Position numbers and translations under genes: made by a program
Shown here: positions 9,301 to 16,531 of the stretch, in pieces
How the letters are laid out: the number at the start of each line of letters is the position of its first letter
Position numbering within the stretch: the stretch's first letter is position 1
Notes under the pieces: model-generated
What the model saw: only the letters and a program-made list of their open reading frames with translations
Told to the model about the DNA's origin: nothing
Database searches by the model: none
Assembly: GCA_964515115.1 (NCBI GenBank)
Contig: CAZESB010000013.1
Coordinates: 1-20,043, forward strand
Length of the DNA stretch: 20,043 nucleotides
Source: UBA1370 sp964515115
Lineage (GTDB): Bacteria > Patescibacteriota > Microgenomatia > UBA1400 > PJMF01
Direction: 5' to 3'

Positions 9301-10533
9301 ATTGGCGCCGGCGGCAACACAGCGGCTGAGGGCGGCGGCAATCCACCGGTTTTCTCTCCTTTTTCGGGAGTGGCCACCTTTTATCCTGAGGGCACTGGGG
9401 TATATTGCGGTGATTGTAAGGAAAAATATCCCTACGGCAATTACGTGGTGGTAGACACGGGCGATTTTGCTCTGATTTTTGCTCATCTACTCCACTTTCC
9501 TGATTCAAATGTTCAATATCCTATTGCCGACACCAATCAGATGACCTCTATCAGTTGGACGCAAAAAACGGAAAATGTGCAAATCACGGCGGGCAATCTC
9601 CTAGGACTGATGAACAGTACCGGCAATTCCACCGGCAACCACCTTCATTACGAAGTTGTTGGCGGTGGAGTGGATATTATTGATCTGGTGCCACTAACAG
9701 ATGCAGAAAAAGCCGCAGCCAAAGCAGATGAATACACAATTTTTGGCATGCGGGTGAGTTCGCAAGAGTGCTCTCGCTCAAATGTTGATGAAGAGGCAGG
9801 TATTTCCGGCTACATTGCTATTGGCCCGCAAAATCCCGATAACTTGGTGGTAACTCCTTCCAGCATGTTCCAAAGTCCGGTTCATCCTTGCACTTGGTTC
9901 AGTCAAAATCAAAACTTGGCTGTAGCCATTAATGCCAATTATTACAACAGCCCATCCGAACCCATTGGCCCGGCTGGCAGTAATCCGGTGAGATATCTGG
10001 CCAACGCTAATGGCAATGACAGACCCCCAACCTACATGGGGGAAACCATGCGCTACCTTGGGATTACCACTGGTGGCGCCCTCCAGTTTGGACCGGTGCC
10101 TCCGGCTTGGTACAACAATCCCAATATGCCTTTTAACATCGATAGTCTGACCAAGGCTATTACCGGAACGCTTTCTACTCATCCTGATGATAATCAGTTT
10201 AGAAATCGGGTGGCTCTTGGTTTTGGTAACGTCAATGGCCAGTGCACCGATTACAGCGGCCCAGCTTTTATTATTGGCGGTATGCGGGCTGCCTCTTATT
10301 CTGATTTAGCAGAAATGATGACTACTTGCGGCGCTGAAGAATTCATTTTCTTGGATGGTGGCAATTCCGCTTCCTTCTGTTCCGCTAGCTTAAACATCAC
10401 TGGCAGCAGGGCAATGCCAGTGAGTGTGGGTTTGATTAACGCAGAAGTAGAAGCCTATAGCTCGGAGAGCGATCAAGAAAGTGTGGGTATTGAGCCTCCT
10501 CCCGGCGGTTTCCCTGGGCCACAACCAATTTAG
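6325..10533 (+). CDS. Membrane-anchored protein with degenerate M23/LytM and phosphodiester glycosidase (NAGPA-type) domains
   Basis: This protein has 1,402 residues. Residues 1-680 are mostly helical and acidic, with no signal peptide. About 685-830 is Gly/Ala-rich and hydrophobic, including likely membrane hairpins near 779-822. A clear membrane segment lies at about 900-930, so the rest probably sits outside the membrane. Residues about 945-1120 resemble an M23/LytM metallopeptidase: the final HxH (GNHLHYEV, H1106 and H1108) and H1054 are kept, but the first ligand site reads GIALD, with Gly at 988 where His is expected and D992 retained. Catalysis is therefore doubtful. Residues about 1160-1380 match the phosphodiester glycosidase family (PF09992, NAGPA-like): AINANYYN at 1201-1208, RVALGF, then GGMRAASYSDLAEMM and FLDGGNS (D1344). 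Members of that family cleave sugar-phosphodiester bonds. The protein could remodel or bind cell-wall or surface glycans for the secretion apparatus. The domain calls are fairly secure; the role is inferred. Confidence 0.75.
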   Translation: MANADAPALPLTKLEDVKYFNTDVSPEDFKEFLTTLPQAISGSGELQKGVKVFVPGNERVNSRKLTPADDPDLVLEEHSAEALYYSDIVRLISDSMRWLMENGTHKVIEDLRNQFDYLNRNPNGLLTKWGGAKADGESAVSEIEIQKFRGDIPELINYVLYFAEKEFGDLAAEPSEDVGEAIAPGESAKGDDQAVVGEKPEVGGEVDQAGSAEPDEQRPQPLSPEQEEAHKKKVLYEATWIYNQALHDFFVSHGIDYDYLETHPELRDLILSETVKLLENRSESELMILFANPGRRLEILRELYINLAQSPQFSTGLQNFYDTYTQALPDETRQEFLTSLSRSENVLSQAIQDKMVSSDYQLRQQVAEVLGTDSPTLIGVGSPEFTQVMGSIQINIDALLLGQGADFLVVNSDASVEQTGGNPYNAIWLIQKMSDEHLLLMLGIPPDIRLSEEAVERLRKIVINYARMRAIYLAESAENLTITEGINPLSEADANAIAANDAVTAKRALLAPHQDTAGLIKAEEGSGDGAEVVYGALTKNVKQLEAKRQAQWHSLSKEEQELVLVFLGKEIGAEYYEVPFEIGLFRLQALIAEAELLKYQAASQAMMNEALYAFAHEQELAVRQEFLRQEIFREYVASVNEAEMAAMAEELGYENEAQLSEESLTNVVRAHEGVGARTEAGAAGGGRFGGLGKIGNRFKDRFADRLAPKQKLLGAIKKTGAKRLGSAAAQKLGGLIGGPVGAALTKALTGKNRKLVGGALAGAGLLALKGLAAMLQGGKALLIGLGAGGATGGALLLLGLTGPVGAVIIGVGAGLAAAGGYSLLSGAGGAEGAAGLGGGGLAGGPGGVPPATYATPTTMPAEAVSGAEAVTGGAAAAATTTTTATATGAASWTTVASLPTAVLIPILSLALTAVASLIVILIIQGSFLITLPPSLTSRTYSSNLSGFEGCWPTTGRITSYQTYMIGGGSTAHATVGAGKYLHGYEGPGIALDIGAGGNTAAEGGGNPPVFSPFSGVATFYPEGTGVYCGDCKEKYPYGNYVVVDTGDFALIFAHLLHFPDSNVQYPIADTNQMTSISWTQKTENVQITAGNLLGLMNSTGNSTGNHLHYEVVGGGVDIIDLVPLTDAEKAAAKADEYTIFGMRVSSQECSRSNVDEEAGISGYIAIGPQNPDNLVVTPSSMFQSPVHPCTWFSQNQNLAVAINANYYNSPSEPIGPAGSNPVRYLANANGNDRPPTYMGETMRYLGITTGGALQFGPVPPAWYNNPNMPFNIDSLTKAITGTLSTHPDDNQFRNRVALGFGNVNGQCTDYSGPAFIIGGMRAASYSDLAEMMTTCGAEEFIFLDGGNSASFCSASLNITGSRAMPVSVGLINAEVEAYSSESDQESVGIEPPPGGFPGPQPI

Positions 10534-10541
10534 GATTTTAG

Positions 10542-10547
10542 TATAAT
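10542..10547 (+). promoter_or_regulatory. -10 element in the 66-bp gap before the single-pass membrane gene
   Basis: A perfect TATAAT starts nine bases after the stop codon of the upstream gene. Four bases later comes ATG GAG AGC GCT TAA (10552-10566), a four-codon minicistron. The real start, ATG 10600, is 52 bases past the hexamer. A second hexamer nearer that start is listed separately. Confidence 0.4.
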
Positions 10548-10589
10548 GAAAATGGAGAGCGCTTAAAGCCAACAATAATTATTAGCTAG

Positions 10590-10595
10590 TAAAAT
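10590..10595 (+). promoter_or_regulatory. Alternative -10 element (TAAAAT) next to the start at 10600
   Basis: TAAAAT ends four bases before ATG 10600 in an AT-rich stretch. It would give a leaderless or slightly start-clipped transcript. It competes with the perfect TATAAT at 10542-10547, and the sequence alone does not decide between them. Confidence 0.3.
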
Positions 10596-10599
10596 CAAA

Positions 10600-11736
10600 A
10601 TGGATTTCGAAAACCCAGAATACCAGCAAGGCTTTCCGGAGCCGCCGCCGCCAAAACCGCCCAGCGAACTCGAAAGGCGCGCCCAGGCTGTGGCTACTTT
10701 TGTCCGCCAGCACGCTTTTAAAATTTTCTTAGTTTTGCTGGCGGCGGCGCTGATCATTTCTGCCGTTATTTCTGCTCTTACGCCAATTTTGCCGGAGGCA
10801 GTGCCCACCCCACTCAACCCCATTAGTTCGGGGGTAGCGGACTCGCCTGCTGGAGTGCGGGTCAGTTTTCAAAATCCCGACCCTGATCTTCCTGAAAAAC
10901 TACCTCTTTACCAAACCGTTTCTCAGGTACAAAGTTCAGAGCAACTGATCGCCAACTTGGCTAGTCAAATGGCTATTCCTAAAGATCCTTCACCTTATTC
11001 CAATAATATCTGGACTAATTTTGCCACCAGTGAACAACTTTTGCTCCATCCCCAAAGTGGAAAAATCACCTATCTGGCCGGAGAAACAGATAATCCAGAG
11101 TTTTTGTCTGAAACACCTGAAACAGAGGAGGGCAACAATTCTAATGAACCTTTCAACGTTGATGAGGCCATTAGAGTTGCAGAAGAATTTATTGGCCAGC
11201 TGCCGAGCTTTTCCGGCTTGACCGTTCAGCGCAGCAACATCGCTTATCTGGCAGATGAGGGCGAGTTGGAAACCAGCGTTGGCGCCGAGGTTATTTCCAT
11301 TCCTTTTGTCTTCAATCTCAGCAACTATCCTGTCTACTTCTCGGGAGAAAGAGATGCTTACATCACCGTTCAAGTCAATAAAAACTACCAAGTCAATAAG
11401 GCTGATTTTTATCCGCCACCACCCAACACGCAAATGGTTTCAGAAAAAAATATCATTTCTCTAACTGAGGCTGGTGAATTAATTGCGGCCGGCAAAGCCA
11501 CCGTCATCGCGGCTGGCAGCAGTACGGGAATCTTTGATGTTGCAGCCGCTGACAGTCTGAGAATCACCAACACTCAACTTGAGTATCGCCTCAGTCTGGA
11601 AAGCCAGCTCATTATTCCTTATTTCCGTTTTGAAGCCGAAGGAACTGGAGCCAATCAGAGCGCTCAAACTCCGCCCATCAATCTCACCCTCATTCTTCCC
11701 GCTATTCCGGCCACTGAACCCAACGACCTCAACTAG
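10600..11736 (+). CDS. Single-pass membrane protein with large outer domain, function unknown
   Basis: This 378-residue protein has a short Pro-rich cytoplasmic N-terminus (EPPPPKPPSELERR at 14-27), one membrane segment at about 40-60, and about 315 residues outside the membrane. The outer part contains helices of the form DEAIRVAEEFIGQLP and SLTEAGELIAAGKA. It also has alternating strands, with a late LIIPYFRFEAEG strand. That pattern loosely recalls YycH/YycI or PepSY-like folds, and a VirB8-like role by topology is also possible. Neither is established by sequence. The gene sits between the LytM/NAGPA gene (66-bp gap) and the PrgI gene (51-bp gap) on the same strand, so a structural role in the same envelope complex is the simplest inference. 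Confidence 0.8.
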   Translation: MDFENPEYQQGFPEPPPPKPPSELERRAQAVATFVRQHAFKIFLVLLAAALIISAVISALTPILPEAVPTPLNPISSGVADSPAGVRVSFQNPDPDLPEKLPLYQTVSQVQSSEQLIANLASQMAIPKDPSPYSNNIWTNFATSEQLLLHPQSGKITYLAGETDNPEFLSETPETEEGNNSNEPFNVDEAIRVAEEFIGQLPSFSGLTVQRSNIAYLADEGELETSVGAEVISIPFVFNLSNYPVYFSGERDAYITVQVNKNYQVNKADFYPPPPNTQMVSEKNIISLTEAGELIAAGKATVIAAGSSTGIFDVAAADSLRITNTQLEYRLSLESQLIIPYFRFEAEGTGANQSAQTPPINLTLILPAIPATEPNDLN

Positions 11737-11760
11737 CCCTACTCAAGAAGGGTGATTAAC

Positions 11761-11769
11761 TGATATCAT
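11761..11769 (+). promoter_or_regulatory. Extended -10 promoter for the PrgI gene
   Basis: TG-A-TATCAT (hexamer 11764-11769) lies 18 bases before ATG 11788, predicting a leader of about 12 bases. No Shine-Dalgarno match is obvious. A seven-codon frame from ATG 11768 ends in a TGA that overlaps the start codon (ATGA). It would be used only if transcription began further upstream. Confidence 0.42.
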
Positions 11770-11787
11770 GGGCACAAGAATCGCTTT

Positions 11788-13029
11788 ATGAGAGAACATC
11801 CGATCCCGCAGGATATTACCAACTATCGTTTCCACATTATTGGCAGCATGACGCTCAAGCAATTTGCTGAGATTTTTTTGGGTGTAATTATTGCCATCAT
11901 TTTTTACAATACCAATTTGCCGGATATTATTAAGTGGCCGCTGATTGCTATTTCGGTGGGGTTGGGTGCCGCCGCCGCTTTCGTGCCGATTGAGGAAAGG
12001 CCGCTTGATCACTGGATTATTACTTTTTTCAGGGCTCTTTACAGGCCGACGCAGTTTTTTTGGAAACGAGAGCCGCACGTTCCTGAGCCTTTTGCTTATA
12101 TCCCGCGCGCTGATCAACAAAAACTCGAGCCGGAACTTGATCTCACACCAGCCAAGCGCGCTCGCATCAAGGAATACATCACTTCCGTCAACACTCCTTC
12201 CGAGCACCAAACCGATCTAACCGATTGGGAAGCCAACAGAATGCAACAAATTAATGAAATTTTTAGTGCCGAGCCGGCGATCGTACCAGCGGAAGTGGTT
12301 AAAAAACAAGCGCCGCCATCCAAACCCAACGTTACGGTCAGGGTGCGCAATCTTAGAAGCGATGTTTTTCCTGCGGGCAGTCAGGCGGGTCAAACAAACC
12401 AGAACAACCAGACAAATCAAGCCAACCCAACCGATAACCAAGGCGAGGAAGTGACCATTTACGCTAACACCGCCGTTCAAGCTGTTCAACAAGCGCCACC
12501 AGCCACAACAACAGCCGCCGAACCACCCCAACCTCAACCAGCAGAGCCAAAACCTGAACCAACCAGCTATCCGGAGCGAATCGTAGCTATTCCCAAAATC
12601 GCCCAGCCGGAACTGGAGCCGTCACAAGAAGAAGCCGAAGCTCAAGAAGCCGCGGCAGAAGCGCAACCCACTTACGCCTACGTGCAAAACCAGGCTCCAG
12701 CGCCAAAAGAGGAAAAACAAACCAGTGGCGCGGCTTTCAACCTCGATCTGCCTTTCCCTGATCCTCCCACCGAGCCGAACAAAATTGTGGGCATGGTGCA
12801 AACTCCCAACAACGAACTCATCACCGGTGCCATTGTGGAAATTCAAACCGAATCCGGTCAAATTGTTCGGGCGGTCAAAACCAATGCTTTGGGCCAGTTT
12901 TTCATCACCACTCCGCTTAACGATGGTGTGTATGTGGTGGCGGTAGAAAAAGACGGCTATACTTTTGTGCCGCAAAAAGTTGTATTATCAGGCGAACCGA
13001 TAGCGCCGCTGGAAATTAGGAGCGCTTAG
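11788..13029 (+). CDS. PrgI-family (VirB3-like) protein with C-terminal carboxypeptidase-regulatory-like domain
   Basis: This protein has 413 residues. Residues 1-100 match PrgI-family proteins, the VirB3-like inner-membrane partners of VirB4 in Gram-positive-type conjugation systems. They include the start motif HPIPQDITNYRFHIIGSMTL and two membrane segments at about 26-41 and 50-68, followed by PxxFFWKREP. Residues about 105-325 are a low-complexity linker rich in Gln, Pro, Ala, Asn and Glu. Residues about 330-413 form a beta-sandwich domain of the carboxypeptidase-regulatory-like type: NKIVGMVQTPNNELITGAIV, then TNALGQFFITTPLNDGVYVV and KDGYTFVPQ. PrgI proteins are normally little more than the membrane part, so the tail is an added feature. 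The order PrgI, TraC-like, VirB4 on one strand is the standard layout of such loci and supports the call. The N-terminal assignment is strong; the topology of the C-terminal domain is unclear. Confidence 0.82.
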   Translation: MREHPIPQDITNYRFHIIGSMTLKQFAEIFLGVIIAIIFYNTNLPDIIKWPLIAISVGLGAAAAFVPIEERPLDHWIITFFRALYRPTQFFWKREPHVPEPFAYIPRADQQKLEPELDLTPAKRARIKEYITSVNTPSEHQTDLTDWEANRMQQINEIFSAEPAIVPAEVVKKQAPPSKPNVTVRVRNLRSDVFPAGSQAGQTNQNNQTNQANPTDNQGEEVTIYANTAVQAVQQAPPATTTAAEPPQPQPAEPKPEPTSYPERIVAIPKIAQPELEPSQEEAEAQEAAAEAQPTYAYVQNQAPAPKEEKQTSGAAFNLDLPFPDPPTEPNKIVGMVQTPNNELITGAIVEIQTESGQIVRAVKTNALGQFFITTPLNDGVYVVAVEKDGYTFVPQKVVLSGEPIAPLEIRSA

Positions 13030-13066
13030 TAGTTTTGGTATTCTTGAAGTCGGAACGCAAACCAGA

Positions 13067-13072
13067 TAAGAT
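13067..13072 (+). promoter_or_regulatory. Weak -10 element before the TraC-like gene
   Basis: TAAGAT ends five bases before GTG 13078 and 11 bases before ATG 13084, both in the same frame. It is only a partial consensus with no upstream TG. It leaves open whether translation starts at GTG or ATG, a difference of two residues. Confidence 0.3.
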
Positions 13073-13083
13073 GAAAAGTGAGC

Positions 13084-14349
13084 ATGGCGGATAATAACCT
13101 TCAGTCGACTACACAAGAATTTTTAGACATTCATGACATTACCAATGATTTGGTGATTATGAAAGATGGCACTACTTCTTTGGTGCTAACTGTTGATGCC
13201 ATGAATTTTGGACTGCTGGCCGAAGAAGAGCAGGACAGTATTATTTACGCTTACGCCAGCTTGCTCAACTCGCTCAACTACCCCATTCAGGTGTTGGTGA
13301 AATCGCAAACTAAAGACGTCACCTCCTATCTGAGGCTGCTGGAAGAACAAGAAATGCAAGCTAATACGCCGGAAAATCGCCAACGGATTCGCCGCTACCG
13401 CGAGTTTGTGGCTAACCTAATTCACGAGCGCAATGTTTTGGACAAAAAGTTTTATGTGGTTATTCCTGCATCGCCGCTGGAGCTGGGTTTGTTGACCGCC
13501 GATAGCGTTATTCCCGGCAGGCAAGCTTTTGATGTCACCAGCGTGGAGAGAAGTGTTTTGTTGGAAAAAGCCAAAAATATTTTAGAGCCGAAGCGCGATC
13601 ATCTCATTTCTCAGTTTGCCAGAATTGGTTTGTTTTCTCGGCAGCTGAATACTCAGGAAATTATTCAATATTTTTATGTCAGCTACAATCCTGAAGCTTC
13701 AGAGGGTCAGGAGATTGCCGACAGCAACAGTTATTCGACTCCATTGGTAAAAGCTAGCTTTGAAGGACTTGCTATGCAGCAAAGCGATCCAACCAACACC
13801 AATTTGCAACCACCTCTTGAGCCACCCGCGGCTCCGGCCGAATTACCTACGGAACCGACGCCACCCGCCGAGCCAACCCCACCAACCCCGCCAGTCACTG
13901 AAATCACTCCGGCTGGGCTGCCTGTAGAGCCACCGATGCCAGCTGGGCCACCCGTAGAGCCAGTTTTGCCAACCGAGCCACTGGCGTCAGTTGCTCCAGA
14001 AACCCCAGCTCCGCCCGTCGCCCCTCTGTCAACACCGCCAGCCGCTCCGCCAATTACTCCGGTCACTCCGCCCAACGACAACCTGCCCAAGTTGGAGCCA
14101 GACCAAACCATGCCTCAAATTCCGGTAGAAACCAATGTGGAATTGCAAAAAACTCCGCCGGGTGCCACCGATCCCAACACCGCACCAGAACTCACCCCTC
14201 CTGAGGCGGCGGCAACCACGCCGGAGCCAGCCGCTCCAACAGCCGCTCCGCCAACAGCGCCACCACAACCAGAGGCTCAGGCAAACTTGGAACCAGAAAA
14301 CGAAGGGGAAGACAACAATACTCCTCCGCCAATCGCGGAGATTCAGTAA
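13084..14349 (+). CDS. TraC-like domain protein with long Pro-rich tail
   Basis: This 421-residue protein starts at ATG 13084; GTG 13078 would add two residues. Residues about 1-225 resemble the TraC-like / VirB4 N-terminal module: FLDIHDITNDLVIMKDGT, a strand-rich LVLTVDAMNFGLLAEEEQ segment, LNSLNYPIQVLVKSQ, then a helical RRYREFVANLIHERNVLDKKFYVVIP stretch in which the second strand enters the conserved core. The remaining 190 or so residues are a Pro/Ala/Thr/Glu-rich tail with many EPP, APP and TPP repeats and no predicted fold. In PrgI-type systems this protein sits between PrgI and VirB4 and is thought to help anchor or regulate the ATPase. The gene follows PrgI by 54 bp and precedes VirB4 by 115 bp. 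The family call is good; the tail's function is unknown. Confidence 0.75.
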   Translation: MADNNLQSTTQEFLDIHDITNDLVIMKDGTTSLVLTVDAMNFGLLAEEEQDSIIYAYASLLNSLNYPIQVLVKSQTKDVTSYLRLLEEQEMQANTPENRQRIRRYREFVANLIHERNVLDKKFYVVIPASPLELGLLTADSVIPGRQAFDVTSVERSVLLEKAKNILEPKRDHLISQFARIGLFSRQLNTQEIIQYFYVSYNPEASEGQEIADSNSYSTPLVKASFEGLAMQQSDPTNTNLQPPLEPPAAPAELPTEPTPPAEPTPPTPPVTEITPAGLPVEPPMPAGPPVEPVLPTEPLASVAPETPAPPVAPLSTPPAAPPITPVTPPNDNLPKLEPDQTMPQIPVETNVELQKTPPGATDPNTAPELTPPEAAATTPEPAAPTAAPPTAPPQPEAQANLEPENEGEDNNTPPPIAEIQ

Positions 14350-14450
14350 GCCGACTACTCCAAGCAAGGGCATCAGCCGGCCGCTTCCAGGTTGGGACAA
14401 AAGCAAGGCCAAATTTTAAGGCCGGTCTTTATCAGCCCACCCAATTGAAG

Positions 14451-14456
14451 TACAAT
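14451..14456 (+). promoter_or_regulatory. -10 element for virB4
   Basis: TACAAT is followed by GTCAATTG and ATG 14465, the same eight-base gap and the same TTG-ATG junction seen at the large minus-strand gene. A leader of at most about two bases is predicted. ATG 14465 is preferred over TTG 14462. Confidence 0.45.
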
Positions 14457-14464
14457 GTCAATTG

Positions 14465-16531
14465 ATGCCGAATTTGCTGTCCAACTTACCACCACCCTTC
14501 GGAAAGAAAAAATCTTCGTCCAACGGCGCGGACGGAGCTGGTGAAACGGATTACGAGCAGCGCAATTTGGAAAAGCTTAAAGAATTTTCTCGCGGCCTGG
14601 TCACCATCCAAGACATTATTGCCCCTGAGGCGATCGAGGTGGATTTCACCTACCAAAAAATTAATTCTACCTACACCAGAACTTTGTTTGTGGCTGGCTA
14701 TCCGCGCGCTGTGCCGGCCAACTGGCTGTCGCCGCTGATCAACTTCCCCTGGCAACTAGCGGTTTCTATGTTTATTTTTCCGGTTGATTCTGCGGAAATT
14801 CTCGACAATCTTAAGCGAAAAATTACGGAAATGGAGGCGGAAATTCAGTCAGACCTCCGCTCGGGCAAAATCAGCAACATCAACACTGAGGTCAAACTTG
14901 AGGATGCTCGTTTTATTCGGGAAGAATTGGCTAAGGGTAGTGAGCGTTTTTATCAGTTCGGTCTTTATGTCACTCTCCAGGCCAATAGCAAAGAAGACCT
15001 CGACAGAGTGACCAAAGCGGTGCAATCCACTCTTGGGTCGCTCTTAATCGTTTCCAAAAAAGCCACCCTCCAGATGGATGAAGGCTTCAAAACCACCCTA
15101 CCCATGGGCACCGACAAGCTGTTGGTGACTCGCAACATGGACACCACCTCGCTGGCTACTACTTTTCCCTTCACTTCCTCCGAACTAACCATGGAAACTG
15201 GCATCATGTACGGCATCAATGAGCACAATGATTCGCTGGTTATTTTCGACCGCTTCAAGATGGAAAACGCTAACATGGTTATTTTTGCCAAGTCTGGTGC
15301 AGGCAAATCTTATACAGTCAAACTGGAAATTCTTCGGCAGTTGATGTTTGGCACTGAGGTGTTGGTGATGGATCCGGAGCATGAATACGAGGAGTTGACC
15401 AAGGCGGTTGGCGGTGAGTACATCAACTTCACTTTTGAGTCAGACACCAAAATTAATCCTTTCGACCTTTCCAATCTTTACGAGGAAGGAGAAAACGAGT
15501 TGGGTCAGAAAATTATTTCGCTGCACGGGCTGCTAAAAGTGATGTTGGGCAACATGACCCCGCAACAAGATGCTATGTTGGACCGGGCGCTGGTGGCTGC
15601 TTATAAAGCCAAGGGCATTACGCCTGATCCAGCCACCCAAACCAACGAGCCGCCGCTGATGGAAGATGTTTACAAGGCTTTGATTGGTATGGAAGATAAG
15701 GACGCCGATGATATTGCTGTGCGGCTGGAAAAATTCATCACTGGCTCATTCCGCGGTATTTTTGACCAGCCTTCTAACCTCAATATCAGAAATCAGCTCA
15801 CGGTTTTTTCTGTTAAAGAAATGGAGGAGGAGCTGCGGCCGATTGCCATGTACATTATTTTAGATTTTATCTGGACGAGAATTAAAAAAGATTTGAAAAG
15901 GCGCATTCTGGTGGTCGATGAAGCTTGGTATTTCATGAAACATCAGGACTCGGCTTCTTTTTTGCACTCGATGGTGAAGCGGGCCAGGAAATACTATCTT
16001 GGTATTACCACCATTACTCAGGATGTTGAGGACTTTCTACACAACGACTACGGCCGAGCGATTGTTACCAACGCCTCGATTCAGTTTTTGATGAAGCAGT
16101 CTACCGCTTCTATTCCGATTCTGGCTGAAACTTTTTATCTTTCCCAAGGTGAGAGGCAGCTACTGGTGACTTCAGACATTGGTGAGGGTATCTTCTTTTC
16201 CGGTCAAAATCATGTGGCCATGCGGGTAGTGGCCAGTCAGGAAGAGCATGATCTTATTACCACCAATCCTGAGGAAATCTTGCGACGTCGGCAAGCCCAG
16301 CAGGCACAAGCAGCGCAGGGTTCAAATGGTGATGCGGCTGAGTCTTCGCGTCCTCAGCCAGCTTATTTTCAGGCAGCCCAAAGCGGGCTAATGGGCGAAA
16401 CTCAGGAGCAACCGGTGGTTCAAAATGAGCCGCCAGCAGCTGAACCAGAGCCCTCCCGACAATCGCCGCGTCAGGCCGGCTCTTACAGCATTGACGACTA
16501 CGCTCCGCCAACAACTCGAAGTGAAGATTGA
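14465..16531 (+). CDS. virB4: VirB4-family type IV secretion ATPase
   Basis: This 688-residue protein is the ATPase that energises type IV secretion or conjugation at the inner membrane. Residues about 40-240 form the CagE/TrbE/VirB4 N-terminal domain. The RecA-like motor follows, with Walker A AKSGAGKS at 275-282, then VLVMDPEHEYEEL with the acidic residues typical of the family. Walker B is ILVVDEAW at 481-488. A TQDVEDFLHNDYGRAIVTNA segment and the terminal LLVTSDIGEGIFFSGQNH with LITTNP are also characteristic. The last 80 or so residues are a Gln/Pro/Ala/Ser-rich tail. The gene stops with TGA followed directly by TAA. It is the last gene before the dnaA control region and on the same strand. 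Whether the system moves DNA or protein cannot be told: no relaxase or coupling protein is in the window. Confidence 0.93.
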   Translation: MPNLLSNLPPPFGKKKSSSNGADGAGETDYEQRNLEKLKEFSRGLVTIQDIIAPEAIEVDFTYQKINSTYTRTLFVAGYPRAVPANWLSPLINFPWQLAVSMFIFPVDSAEILDNLKRKITEMEAEIQSDLRSGKISNINTEVKLEDARFIREELAKGSERFYQFGLYVTLQANSKEDLDRVTKAVQSTLGSLLIVSKKATLQMDEGFKTTLPMGTDKLLVTRNMDTTSLATTFPFTSSELTMETGIMYGINEHNDSLVIFDRFKMENANMVIFAKSGAGKSYTVKLEILRQLMFGTEVLVMDPEHEYEELTKAVGGEYINFTFESDTKINPFDLSNLYEEGENELGQKIISLHGLLKVMLGNMTPQQDAMLDRALVAAYKAKGITPDPATQTNEPPLMEDVYKALIGMEDKDADDIAVRLEKFITGSFRGIFDQPSNLNIRNQLTVFSVKEMEEELRPIAMYIILDFIWTRIKKDLKRRILVVDEAWYFMKHQDSASFLHSMVKRARKYYLGITTITQDVEDFLHNDYGRAIVTNASIQFLMKQSTASIPILAETFYLSQGERQLLVTSDIGEGIFFSGQNHVAMRVVASQEEHDLITTNPEEILRRRQAQQAQAAQGSNGDAAESSRPQPAYFQAAQSGLMGETQEQPVVQNEPPAAEPEPSRQSPRQAGSYSIDDYAPPTTRSED

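Noticed and set aside
13731..14412. Gly/Ser-rich minus-strand frames opposite the Pro-rich tail
   Set aside because: Reverse complement of proline codons yields glycine codons; this is a compositional artefact.
14350..14464. GGCC...GGCC pairing near 14408-14423 as a terminator before virB4
   Set aside because: Only a four-base stem; the following TCTTTA is not a convincing T-run.
1009..16531. Alternative genetic code with UGA read as glycine
   Set aside because: No in-frame TGA occurs in the long genes, whereas recoded genomes use it often. virB4 ends TGA TAA, so that stop is uninformative.
1009..16531. The secretion locus as a mobile conjugative element
   Set aside because: No relaxase, integrase, attachment-site repeats or tRNA flank is visible; kept only as a refutation test in the finding.
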